From an uncultured Bacilli bacterium (GTDB taxonomy: Bacteria > Bacillota_I > Bacilli_A > RFN20 > DUOF01), in assembly GCA_934101685.1 (NCBI GenBank), contig CAKORZ010000028.1, positions 1 to 15,828 of the forward strand: a stretch of 15,828 bases of DNA. The letters are read 5' to 3'. This document shows positions 6,634 to 13,656 of the stretch, piece by piece. The translations under genes and the position numbers were made by a program. Numbering within the stretch: the stretch's first letter is position 1; the number at the start of each line of letters is the position of its first letter. The notes beneath the pieces were generated by a model, which was not told where the DNA came from, searched no databases, and saw only the letters and a list, made by a program, of their open reading frames with translations.

Positions 6634-8872
6634 GGCTAGACCTTGCTATTACATCAAGTTGTTGTTCTTTTGTTAGATTTATAAATTTAACTGCATATCC
6701 TGATACTCTTATTGTGAAATTTGCATATTCTTCTTTTTCAGGGTGGTTCATACAATCAATTAATTTTTCTATTCCAAAAACATTTACATTTAAGTGATGT
6801 GCTCCTTGAATGAAATATCCATCCATTACTTGTACTAAATTATTTATTCTTTCATCTAATGAGTGACCTAATGCTGATGGATTAATTGTTTGAGTATTAG
6901 ATATACCATCAAGTGCTAAATGATATGGAAGCTTACTAACTGAATTAAGTGAAGCTATTAAACCATTTTTTTCAGCACCATAACTAGGATTAGCGCCAGG
7001 AGATAAAGGCGTGCCACTAATTCTTCCATCAGGCATAGCGCCAGTAGCTTTACCATAAACAACATTAGATGTTATTGTTAGAATTGAAGTTGTTGGCTCG
7101 CTGTTTCTATATGTATGATAATGTTTTATTTTTTCGATAAATGTTTTTAATAAATCTATTGCTATATTGTCCACTCTATCATCGTCATTTCCATAACGAG
7201 GGAATTCTCCTTCAATTTTATAATCAATTATTAATCCGCTATCATCTCTAATTGTTTTAACTTTAGCATACTTAATGGCACTTAAACTATCAACAACATG
7301 AGAGAAACCAGCGATTCCTGTAGCAAATGTTCTTCTTACGTTTGTATCAATTAAAGCCATTTGAGATGCTTCATAATAATACTTATCGTGCATATAATGA
7401 ATTAGATTTAATGTATTAACATAAAGCTTTGCTAACCATTCCATCATTTTGTCATACTTATTTACAACTTCTTCATAATTTAAATATTCACTAGTTATAG
7501 GAGTATATGCAGGTCCTACTTGCTCATGACTCATTTCATCTACTCCACCATTAATAGCATATAATAAGCATTTTGCTAAGTTAGCTCTAGCTCCAAAAAA
7601 TTGCATTTCTTTTCCTGTTTCAGTTGCGCTTACGCAACAACAAATTGAATAATCATCACCCCAAAATTCTTTCATTATATCATCATTTTCATATTGGATA
7701 GAACTAGTTTGTATTGATATGTATGAAGCGTATTTTTTGAAGTTTATAGGTAATTTATTTGAATATAAAATAGTTAGATTAGGTTCAGGTGAAGGTCCCA
7801 TATTTTCTAATGTGTGTAAGAATCTAAAATCTGTTTTTGTTACCATGCTTTCACCATTTATTCCTGTGCCTCCAACTACTAATGTTGCCCATACTGGATC
7901 GCCACTGAACAATTGATTGTATGCAGGTATTCTAGCAAATCTGACCATTCTAAATTTCATTACTAAATGATCGATTAATTCTTGTGCTTCTTTTTCACTT
8001 ATAACGCCATTTTTTAAGTCTCTAGCAATGTAGATGTCTATGAATGTAGAAATTCTTCCAACACTCATGGCTGCTCCATTTTGAGTTTTTATTGCTGCTA
8101 AATAGCCAAAATATATCCATTGTATTGCTTCTTTTGCATTGGTTGCGGGGTTTGATATATCGTAACCATATATTTTTGCCATTTCTTTAATGCCTTTAAG
8201 TGCATTAATTTGCATTGTTATTTCTTCTCTTAATCTAATTGTCTCTTCATCCATTATGCCGTTATCACAATTATTAAAATCTTTTTTCTTTTCTTCAATT
8301 AAGTTATCAATACCATAAAGAGCAATTCTTCTATAATCTCCAACTATTCTTCCTCTGCCATATGTATCAGGTAGTCCTGTGATAATGTGAGAATGTCTAG
8401 CTTTTTTCATTTCTGGAGTATATGCATCAAAAACTCCTTGATTATGAGTCTTGTGATATTCACTAAATATTTTGTGCAATAAAGGATTTGGCTTATATCC
8501 ATAAGTTGAACATGCTTCTTCAGCCATGTGTATACCACCATAAGGCATAAATGCTCTTTTTAAAGGTTTATCGGTTTGTAAGCCTACAATTTGCTCTAAT
8601 TCTTTTAAGTCATTATTTATGTAAGCTTTATCATAAGATGTTAAACTTGATACAACATCAGTTTCGTATTCTAGAACTCCACCATTTTCTTTTTCTAGTT
8701 TTTGAAGCTTTTGTAATTCTTTCCATAATTTATTTGTTGCTTCTGTTGCCTCTTCTAAAAAAGAAGAATCTCCATTATATGGTTCATAGTTAGATTGTAT
8801 AAAATCTCTAACATTAATTTCTTTTTTCCATAAATTGCCTTTAAATTCTTTCCAAATATCAAATTCTTTCAT
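6620..8872 (-). CDS. pflB: Formate C-acetyltransferase (pyruvate formate-lyase)
   Basis: A 750-residue glycyl radical enzyme converting pyruvate and CoA to acetyl-CoA and formate under anaerobic conditions. The radical glycine is Gly725 in IRVSGYAVKF. The active-site cysteine pair corresponds to Cys412-Cys413 in DDYSICCCVSATETG, where Ala411 of the usual pattern is also Cys. Other family landmarks are VGRISTFIDIYIARD (about 271-285) and MQFFGARANLAKCLLYAINGGVDE. The length fits true PFL and not the diol-dehydratase relatives. GGGAGG precedes the ATG. It overlaps pflA, which encodes its activase. A Rex-like palindrome upstream suggests redox control. It lies 94 bases after sigF but is probably transcribed separately. 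Confidence 0.97.
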   Translation of the reverse strand: MKEFDIWKEFKGNLWKKEINVRDFIQSNYEPYNGDSSFLEEATEATNKLWKELQKLQKLEKENGGVLEYETDVVSSLTSYDKAYINNDLKELEQIVGLQTDKPLKRAFMPYGGIHMAEEACSTYGYKPNPLLHKIFSEYHKTHNQGVFDAYTPEMKKARHSHIITGLPDTYGRGRIVGDYRRIALYGIDNLIEEKKKDFNNCDNGIMDEETIRLREEITMQINALKGIKEMAKIYGYDISNPATNAKEAIQWIYFGYLAAIKTQNGAAMSVGRISTFIDIYIARDLKNGVISEKEAQELIDHLVMKFRMVRFARIPAYNQLFSGDPVWATLVVGGTGINGESMVTKTDFRFLHTLENMGPSPEPNLTILYSNKLPINFKKYASYISIQTSSIQYENDDIMKEFWGDDYSICCCVSATETGKEMQFFGARANLAKCLLYAINGGVDEMSHEQVGPAYTPITSEYLNYEEVVNKYDKMMEWLAKLYVNTLNLIHYMHDKYYYEASQMALIDTNVRRTFATGIAGFSHVVDSLSAIKYAKVKTIRDDSGLIIDYKIEGEFPRYGNDDDRVDNIAIDLLKTFIEKIKHYHTYRNSEPTTSILTITSNVVYGKATGAMPDGRISGTPLSPGANPSYGAEKNGLIASLNSVSKLPYHLALDGISNTQTINPSALGHSLDERINNLVQVMDGYFIQGAHHLNVNVFGIEKLIDCMNHPEKEEYANFTIRVSGYAVKFINLTKEQQLDVIARSSHERM

Positions 8873-8874
8873 AT

Positions 8875-8907
8875 ATTGTACCTCCCTAATTATTAAATCG
8901 GTACAAT
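8875..8907. repeat. Inverted repeat in pflB 5' region (ATTGTACC/GGTACAAT)
   Basis: Perfect 8-base arms at 8875-8882 and 8900-8907, separated by 17 bases. The pflB-proximal arm includes part of the GGGAGG ribosome site. If transcription starts upstream of 8907, the RNA could fold and mask that site. If it starts near 8899, as the candidate -10 implies, the arms would flank the start as a DNA element. Either reading is inference. Confidence 0.55.
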
Positions 8908-8934
8908 AATATCATTAATATAAATAAAATTTTG
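8906..8934 (-). promoter_or_regulatory. Candidate pflB promoter (extended -10)
   Basis: On the minus strand TGATATTAT (plus 8906-8914) gives an extended -10 (TG-n-TATTAT, five of six matches). The -35 position 17 bases upstream (8929-8934) is poor (CAAAAT) and falls inside the palindrome at 8930-8951, which fits a repressor-controlled promoter. Predicted start near 8899. Confidence 0.4.
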
Positions 8935-8951
8935 TTGCAATTACAACAAAA
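8930..8951. promoter_or_regulatory. Rex-like operator and/or weak sigF-operon terminator
   Basis: Arms TTTTGTTG and CAACAAAA surround a 6-base centre. The inner 18 bases (TTGTTG-N6-CAACAA, 8932-8949) resemble the Rex (NADH/NAD+ sensing repressor) sites of clostridia, TTGTTAA-N4-TTAACAA, matching the outer five bases of both half-sites. The element covers the -35 position of the candidate pflB promoter. Read on the minus strand it is also a hairpin followed by TTTTATTT, 16 bases past the sigF stop, so it could serve as a weak terminator as well. Confidence 0.5.
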
Positions 8952-8966
8952 ATCTATTTTTTTTAT

Positions 8967-9686
8967 CTAAAAACATTTTTTTAATTTGTCTATTATCTTT
9001 TTTTCTAACCTTGATACTTGAACTTGAGATATATTAAATTTATTTGCAATTGATTGTTGATTCATTTCTTGATAAAAGCGCATTTTTATAAATAGCTTTT
9101 CTTTGCTAGAAAGAAGATTTAATCCTTCTTTTAAAGTTAGTAAATCCACTATACTTTTTTCACTTTCATCTTTAATTGTTTCTTCTAAAGTAATGCATGA
9201 ATTATCTTTTTCATAGATTGGTTCTTCTATGGATGAGGGCATATACCCTGTTTCCATAGCCATAATAATATCATATTTAGACACATTTAATTTCGATGAT
9301 AGATCTTCTAAAGAAATATCTTTTCCATATGTTATATAATGTTCATTTTTTAATTTGTTTATTGAAAGATTAAGCTCTTTTAAACCTCTACTTACTTTAA
9401 CTAGACCATTATCTCTAAAATGTCTTTTTATTTCTCCTAAGATAAGAGGAACAGCATAGGTGGAAAATTGCACATTAAAAGATGGATCAAAGTTATCTAT
9501 AGCTTTTAGTAATCCTATGCATCCAATTTGAAATAAGTCTTCTTTATCTGTTTGAGAATGCTTGTATCTATTTATTAGTGAATAGACTAAAGATAAGTTA
9601 TTTTGAAGTATTTGATCTTTTAAATTTGTTTCTCCATTTTTATATCTAGTTAATAAAGTAAGGTTATCTTCTTTAACCTGTAGCAT
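8967..9686 (-). CDS. sigF: RNA polymerase sigma-F factor (forespore)
   Basis: A 239-residue sigma-70 family factor of the sporulation group. Region 2 spans about 27-97 (DLFQIGCIGLLKAIDNFDPSFNVQFSTYAVPLILGEIKRHFRD region), followed by the sporulation-sigma signature GLVKVSRGLKEL (94-105). Region 3 spans about 98-170 and region 4 about 185-235, with a helix-turn-helix at 209-229. SigG has a very similar sequence; the assignment to SigF rests on the spoIIAA-spoIIAB genes directly upstream. Its ATG overlaps the spoIIAB stop by one base (TAATG). SpoIIAB should hold it inactive until the forespore forms. Confidence 0.95.
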   Translation of the reverse strand: MLQVKEDNLTLLTRYKNGETNLKDQILQNNLSLVYSLINRYKHSQTDKEDLFQIGCIGLLKAIDNFDPSFNVQFSTYAVPLILGEIKRHFRDNGLVKVSRGLKELNLSINKLKNEHYITYGKDISLEDLSSKLNVSKYDIIMAMETGYMPSSIEEPIYEKDNSCITLEETIKDESEKSIVDLLTLKEGLNLLSSKEKLFIKMRFYQEMNQQSIANKFNISQVQVSRLEKKIIDKLKKCF

Positions 9687-10123
9687 TACTTTACCTCTTG
9701 GTAATGCTTTTTGAATATTTTAGTTATTGTTACTCTAGTTCCTATATCTTTTTGTGAACGAACTTCAAATTTATCAGAAAGTGTTTGCATAATTGAGAAT
9801 CCCATTCCTGCGCGTTGCTCATTTACTTTTGTTGTAAAGTTTGCTTGCATTGCTTCTTCTATATTTTCAATACCAACACCATAGTCTTGGACTACAACTT
9901 CTAATATACTATCTGTTATTTTGGCTCTTAGATATACATCTTTACTTGAATCATAGTTATATCCATGAATTATAGCGTTTGATACAGCTTCTGAGACTAT
10001 TGTTTTTACTTCACTTAATTCATCTAGTGAAGGGTTTAATGGAAGTATAAAGGCCGAGATTGCAGTTCTTACGAAAGGCTCATTTTCAATTGTTGAAGAA
10101 AATTTTAACTCTATTTTATTCAT
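9686..10123 (-). CDS. spoIIAB: Anti-sigma-F factor, serine kinase
   Basis: A 145-residue GHKL-family kinase that binds and inhibits sigma-F and phosphorylates SpoIIAA. The N box is SEAVSNAIIHGY (44-55, with Glu45 and Asn49), the G1 box DYGVGI (80-85) and the G2 box AGMGFSIM (105-112). Arg19 in FVRTAISAF corresponds to the partner-contact arginine (Arg20) of Bacillus. The length is normal. It overlaps spoIIAA by four bases (ATGA) and sigF by one base, so the three proteins should be made in matched amounts. Confidence 0.96.
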   Translation of the reverse strand: MNKIELKFSSTIENEPFVRTAISAFILPLNPSLDELSEVKTIVSEAVSNAIIHGYNYDSSKDVYLRAKITDSILEVVVQDYGVGIENIEEAMQANFTTKVNEQRAGMGFSIMQTLSDKFEVRSQKDIGTRVTITKIFKKHYQEVK

Positions 10124-10476
10124 TTAGAAACACCTACTGTTTTTAAGGCAGTATCTAAGCTTTCATATCTATCCATGATTGTCCATATACCAGCAATGTT
10201 GAATATTTTTTCTGTTTGTTTATTTACACCACTTACATATAAAGTCCCATTATATTTCTTTAATTGATTATATCTTCCAAGTATTAAGCCTAATCCTGAA
10301 CTATCTATAAAAGTAACATTTGAAAAATCCATGATTACTTTTTTATATTTATTTTCATTAATAACAGTTTCTAATTTATTTTTGTATGGTTCACATACTA
10401 AGTTATCTACATCTCCTACAAATTTTACTACTAATGTACTAGAATTAACTATTCCTAGCTTCATATCTTTATTCAT
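10120..10476 (-). CDS. spoIIAA: Anti-sigma-F factor antagonist
   Basis: A 118-residue STAS-domain protein that, when unphosphorylated, pulls SpoIIAB off sigma-F. The switch site is FIDSSGLGLILGRY (57-70), where Ser59 or Ser60 is the expected phosphorylation target of SpoIIAB and the target of the SpoIIE phosphatase. GGAGG precedes the ATG at 10476. It is the first gene of the operon, and a Spo0A box lies 39 bases upstream of the start. It ends in TGA overlapping the spoIIAB ATG. Confidence 0.96.
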   Translation of the reverse strand: MNKDMKLGIVNSSTLVVKFVGDVDNLVCEPYKNKLETVINENKYKKVIMDFSNVTFIDSSGLGLILGRYNQLKKYNGTLYVSGVNKQTEKIFNIAGIWTIMDRYESLDTALKTVGVSK

Positions 10477-10514
10477 ATTTTTTCCTCCAATAAAATTATT
10501 TTAAAATTTTATGG

Positions 10515-10521
10515 TGTCGAA
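10515..10521 (+). promoter_or_regulatory. Spo0A binding box upstream of spoIIAA
   Basis: A perfect 0A box TGTCGAA on the plus strand (TTCGACA as read toward spoIIAA) in the 64-base gap between the neighbouring terminator and the operon. Spo0A~P is known to activate spoIIA in Bacillus. I do not see a convincing sigma-H promoter (AGGA...GAAT) here. TAAAAT sequences at 10506-10511 and 10498-10503 could be sigma-A -10 elements without a good -35. Confidence 0.6.
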
Positions 10522-10540
10522 AAAAGCTGTATTTAGAGTA

Positions 10541-10573
10541 AAATAAAAAAACAATGAATTTTTAGTTCATTGT
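10541..10573 (-). terminator. Rho-independent terminator after the CaCA exchanger gene
   Basis: On the minus strand ACAATGAA pairs with TTCATTGT (plus arms 10566-10573 and 10551-10558, loop 7 nt), followed by a T-rich tract (plus 10541-10550). It lies just beyond the exchanger stop codon and separates that gene from the spoIIA operon transcribed in the same direction. Confidence 0.88.
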
Positions 10574-10580
10574 CTTAGTT

Positions 10581-11558
10581 TTATATAACAAATTGGAATA
10601 CACAGAATGATGCATATATTAATAGTAATAATATTCCTTGGAATCTATAAAGCTTACCTTTTATTAATGGAGGAATTACTAGTATTAACATTACTATAAT
10701 CATTAATGGAACATCTATTAATAATGTTGAGTTTACACCAAGTATAGTTTTATTAGCTGGTAAAGCAAAAGGAGAAAGAATTATTGAAGCTGATGATACA
10801 AGAACTAAGTTAAATAAGTTTGCTCCTATTATGTTACCTAATGATAAAGAACTGTGACCTTTAACTAGTGAATTAATAGCAGTTATCAACTCAGGCAATG
10901 AAGTTCCTAGAGCAACAAAAGTAAGGGCTATTACTGATTCAGGTACTCCTAAACCTTTTGCGATTATTGTACCATTGTCTACTAATAAGTTAGCACCAAA
11001 TGCGATAAGAGCAGCACCAACTACTAAAAGTACAAAGTCTATAATTGTCTTATCTTTTTTATCTTCTGTTTCAGCATTTTCTTTTACTTCTTCTTCCTTT
11101 ATTTCTTCTTTTTTAGTTGTTTTTATTGTAGTAAACATATAGATGAAGAATAATGCTAATAGGATTATTCCAGTTACCCTAGTGAATCTTCCAAATGCGT
11201 AAGAAATTACTGCATAAAAAATTGCTGATACAAAGAAAAATATTGAAGGAATTACTAAAGAATTTTTATTAACTTTAGTAGGTCTTATAGCTATTGTTAG
11301 AGCTGCTATTAGAGAAGTATTACAAATTATTGAACCAATAGCATTACCATAAGCCATTTCACCATGTCCACTTACTGCTGAAGTAGCAGACACCATAACT
11401 TCTGGCAAAGTTGTACCAATTGAAACGATTGTTGCACCTATTATTATTTCAGGAATATGAAATTTATGGGCTATTTTACAAGCACTGTCTACAAAAATGT
11501 CTCCACCTTTAATAAGGAAGACTAAACCTACAATGAATAAAAAAATTGCTAATAACAT
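10581..11558 (-). CDS. CaCA-family Na+(K+)/Ca2+-type exchanger
   Basis: A 325-residue integral membrane antiporter of the YrbG-like branch of the Ca2+:cation antiporter family, with about ten hydrophobic segments. The two inverted alpha repeats are clear: GTTLPE (48-53) with GNAIGSIICN (71-80), and GTSLPE (218-223) with GNIIGANLFN (241-250). A charged, Glu/Lys-rich cytoplasmic loop (about 147-172) separates the halves, as in the family. The ion specificity cannot be read from the sequence. It has its own promoter and terminator and GAGGT before the ATG. Confidence 0.92.
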   Translation of the reverse strand: MLLAIFLFIVGLVFLIKGGDIFVDSACKIAHKFHIPEIIIGATIVSIGTTLPEVMVSATSAVSGHGEMAYGNAIGSIICNTSLIAALTIAIRPTKVNKNSLVIPSIFFFVSAIFYAVISYAFGRFTRVTGIILLALFFIYMFTTIKTTKKEEIKEEEVKENAETEDKKDKTIIDFVLLVVGAALIAFGANLLVDNGTIIAKGLGVPESVIALTFVALGTSLPELITAINSLVKGHSSLSLGNIIGANLFNLVLVSSASIILSPFALPANKTILGVNSTLLIDVPLMIIVMLILVIPPLIKGKLYRFQGILLLLIYASFCVFQFVI

Positions 11559-11587
11559 ATTTATACCTCACTACTTCTTTATAATTA

Positions 11588-11616
11588 ATGTTAAGTTTTA
11601 TAGAGAATAATGTCAA
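11588..11616 (-). promoter_or_regulatory. Promoter of the CaCA exchanger gene
   Basis: On the minus strand a perfect TTGACA (plus 11611-11616), a 17-base spacer and TAACAT (11588-11593) as a four-of-six -10. The predicted start leaves a leader of about 23 bases containing the GAGGT ribosome site. Confidence 0.6.
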
Positions 11617-11651
11617 TTAAAAGAAAATTAAATTTATAGTTAAAGGTTTTA

Positions 11652-11680
11652 TTGAATTAAAAATATTAAAATGTAATAAT
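11652..11680 (+). promoter_or_regulatory. Candidate mntP promoter
   Basis: TTGAAT (11652-11657), a 17-base spacer and AATAAT (11675-11680), 75 bases before mntP. The region is very A+T-rich, so chance matches are likely. I looked for a yybP-ykoY manganese riboswitch between 11617 and 11755 and saw none of its G-rich conserved core. Confidence 0.3.
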
Positions 11681-11755
11681 ACTTAATGTTTATATAAATA
11701 AAAATTATCATATATATACTTTTATTATTCTATATATAAATAAGGGAGATTTAAT

Positions 11756-12322
11756 ATGGGAATATTAGAATTAGTATTACTAAGTATTGGATTAGCAATG
11801 GATGCATTTGCGGTTTCTATATGTAAGGGTATTTCTATTAATAATAAAGATAAGAAAAAGTTTTTAACTATTGGTTTGTATTTTGGTGGATTTCAAGCTA
11901 TTATGCCTCTTTTAGGATATTTTTTAGGAACAAGTTTTGAAAAAGTTATTACAAGTATTGATCATTATATTGCATTTGGATTATTAGGGGTTATAGGAGT
12001 TAATATGATAGTAGAGGCCTTTAGTAAAAACGAAGATTCATTTAATGATAATGTAGGATTTAAAACAATGATAGTCCTTAGTATTGCTACTAGTATAGAT
12101 GCTTTAGCAGTTGGTATTACTTTTGCCTTTTTAAATGTTAATATTTGGATTGCTATAAGTTTGATTGGTGGTATAACTTTTGTTCTTTCTTGTATTGGTG
12201 CTAATATAGGAGCAAAATTTGGAGATAAATATAGCAAAAAAGCAGAGTTTATAGGCGGAGTTATTTTAGTGCTTATTGGATTAAAAATATTACTAGAACA
12301 TTTAGGGGTTATTAATTTTTAA
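11756..12322 (+). CDS. mntP: Manganese efflux pump MntP
   Basis: A 188-residue six-helix membrane protein of the MntP (YebN) family, which exports Mn2+ from the cytoplasm. The two internal repeats carry the family's acidic membrane motifs: AMDAFAVSICKG (Asp16) and SIDALAVGITFAF (Asp115). Length is normal. GGGAG is placed well before the ATG. Only 21 bases follow before the next reading frame and no terminator is visible, so the downstream genes may be co-transcribed. Confidence 0.93.
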   Translation: MGILELVLLSIGLAMDAFAVSICKGISINNKDKKKFLTIGLYFGGFQAIMPLLGYFLGTSFEKVITSIDHYIAFGLLGVIGVNMIVEAFSKNEDSFNDNVGFKTMIVLSIATSIDALAVGITFAFLNVNIWIAISLIGGITFVLSCIGANIGAKFGDKYSKKAEFIGGVILVLIGLKILLEHLGVINF

Positions 12323-12343
12323 AACTTTTTCATATATTTAAAT

Positions 12344-12709
12344 ATGGAAAAAACAATTGAAGATAAATTAAAATTATTAGATATAGAAAATGCTATGTAT
12401 GTATTTTTTATTGCAAGTTCTCTTATATGTATAAATGCGAATGAAGAAGTTAGGAAAAAGTATTTGAATAATGAAAAAATTGATAAAAATATTCAAAGCG
12501 AATACTTGTTAGGAGCTTATTTTGCTCTTATAGTTTTTATTGTGTTTATGGAGAGAAATTATGATAATTTGAATTATATTAATAAAAATACAAGAGAATA
12601 TGATTTAGGAGAGATGAGATTATTTGGGAGTACTTTAATAGTGCTTGGACAACTAATAGTTATATATTATTTATACAATAGTGATACATTTAATGGTGGT
12701 TCTATTTAA
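12344..12709 (+). CDS. Small three-helix membrane protein, unknown
   Basis: A 121-residue protein that I do not recognise. Hydrophobic segments at about residues 17-33, 53-70 and 92-110 suggest three membrane helices with charged loops (KKYLNNEKIDKN, ERNYDNLNYINKNTREYDLGEM). Coding character is supported by the clean hydrophobic/charged pattern and lack of a competing frame. No Shine-Dalgarno sequence precedes the ATG; the upstream bases are almost pure A/T, and TATATT at 12333-12338 sits where a -10 would give a leaderless message. It follows mntP closely. Function unknown. Confidence 0.65.
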   Translation: MEKTIEDKLKLLDIENAMYVFFIASSLICINANEEVRKKYLNNEKIDKNIQSEYLLGAYFALIVFIVFMERNYDNLNYINKNTREYDLGEMRLFGSTLIVLGQLIVIYYLYNSDTFNGGSI

Positions 12710-12738
12710 TTGTTTAATATATGTGAATGTGATAATAT
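12710..12738 (+). promoter_or_regulatory. Weak candidate promoter before the 67-residue gene
   Basis: TTGTTT (12710-12715), 17 bases, then TAATAT (12733-12738); GATAAT overlaps it at 12731-12736. It is placed sensibly in the 50-base gap, but the match is modest in A+T-rich DNA. Confidence 0.25.
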
Positions 12739-12759
12739 TTGATTAAGTGAGGTTTTTGG

Positions 12760-12963
12760 ATGAGTAAATATAATAAATTATGGGAATATATAAAAAGTAG
12801 AAATGATGAAATAGTGGAACTGGGTTTTGATAGCATTAGAGAAATACTTGGCTTTGAAATAGATCATTCTTTTTTGAAGTATAAAAAAGAGTTAGAAGAG
12901 TATGGATATGAAGTTAAAAAAATATATTTAAAAGATAAAAAAATAGTATTTAGGAGAAAGTAA
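12760..12963 (+). CDS. Small basic protein, DUF7662-like, unknown
   Basis: A 67-residue soluble protein: helical N-terminus (YNKLWEYIKSRNDEIVELGFDSIREILGFEI), then a short strand pair ending in YEVKKIYLKDKKIVFRRK. The pattern of a YxxLWxYL opening, a hydrophobic FxxIxxILG centre and a basic VxFxR end recalls small DUF7662-type proteins found near enzymes or in mobile regions, but this is a by-eye resemblance. GTGAGGT precedes the ATG. The next gene starts two bases after its stop, so they form one transcript and may work together. Confidence 0.75.
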   Translation: MSKYNKLWEYIKSRNDEIVELGFDSIREILGFEIDHSFLKYKKELEEYGYEVKKIYLKDKKIVFRRK

Positions 12964-12965
12964 AA

Positions 12966-13574
12966 ATGATGAAAGATTATGTTATAAGATTAGAAGAAGA
13001 AAAAGATTATTTTAATGTAGAAAATTTAACTAGGGAGGCATTTTGGAATGTATATCGTCCTGGATGTTTTGAACATTATGTTTTACATGAATTTAGAAAA
13101 AATAAAGATTTTGTTAAAGAATTAGATTTTGTTTTAGAAATTAATGGTGAGATAGTGGGACATATTATGTTTGCTAAAAATTTTATAAAAACCTCTAATG
13201 GAAAAACACCAATACTAACATTTGGTCCTTTTTCTATAGCACCTGATTATAAGCATAAAGGATATGGAACAATTCTATTAAATTATGCTTTAGAAAAGGC
13301 AAAAGAGCTTGGAGCAAATGCTATTGCTATTACTGGAAATTTTGACTTTTATAGTAAGTTTGGTTTTGTTAAAGGTAAAGATGTTGGAATATTATATGAA
13401 GATGATAATGATGCTGATTATTTTTTAGTTAAAGAATTAAAAGAAAATTTTTTGAAAAATATAAGTGGCTATTATAAAGATAATGATGGATATTTTGTTA
13501 AAGAGGAAGATGTAGAAAAATTTGATAAATTATTTCCATATAAGAAAAAAGAAGTTTTAGATGGACAACTATAA
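12966..13574 (+). CDS. GNAT-family N-acetyltransferase (YhbS-like)
   Basis: A 202-residue acetyltransferase. The acetyl-CoA site is visible as FGPFSIAPDYKHKGYGTILL, with the KHKGYG pyrophosphate loop at 96-101, followed by GANAIAITGNFDFYSKFGF (116-134), typical of the YhbS-like predicted acetyltransferases. The C-terminal 70 residues are a charged extension. The acceptor substrate is unknown. There are two adjacent ATG codons; AGGAG lies about ten bases before the first. It is co-directional with the 67-residue gene and is followed by a strong terminator. Confidence 0.92.
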   Translation: MMKDYVIRLEEEKDYFNVENLTREAFWNVYRPGCFEHYVLHEFRKNKDFVKELDFVLEINGEIVGHIMFAKNFIKTSNGKTPILTFGPFSIAPDYKHKGYGTILLNYALEKAKELGANAIAITGNFDFYSKFGFVKGKDVGILYEDDNDADYFLVKELKENFLKNISGYYKDNDGYFVKEEDVEKFDKLFPYKKKEVLDGQL

Positions 13575-13626
13575 TAAATAAGTAAAATAAAGAAGAATTT
13601 TTAACAAAAATTTAAATATCTATAAT

Positions 13627-13656
13627 AAAAAAGACCTCTTAATTGAGGCCTTTTTT
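13627..13656. terminator. Bidirectional terminator between converging genes
   Basis: A6-G-A-CCTC pairs with GAGG-C-C-T6 around a 6-base loop (13639-13644), with a single A/C mismatch. T runs follow on both strands (plus 13651-13658, and A-rich 13622-13632 read as U on the minus strand). It ends the plus-strand acetyltransferase unit and the minus-strand ZIP gene, whose stop codon touches the hairpin. Confidence 0.9.

Noticed and set aside
8890..8910. CcpA cre site near ACCGATTTAAT before pflB
   Set aside because: It lacks the conserved TGNAA half and the paired symmetry of cre sites.
11617..11755. Possible manganese riboswitch (yybP-ykoY) before mntP
   Set aside because: The stretch is nearly all A/T and lacks the conserved G-rich loops and stems of that class.
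11965..12237. Minus-strand open frame inside mntP
   Set aside because: It mirrors the mntP coding sequence and has no independent start signal or recognisable protein.
12966..13574. GNAT gene with its small neighbour as a definite toxin-antitoxin pair
   Set aside because: The small protein shows no clear DNA-binding antitoxin fold and the GNAT is longer than and unlike the known toxin group; kept only as a low-weight possibility.
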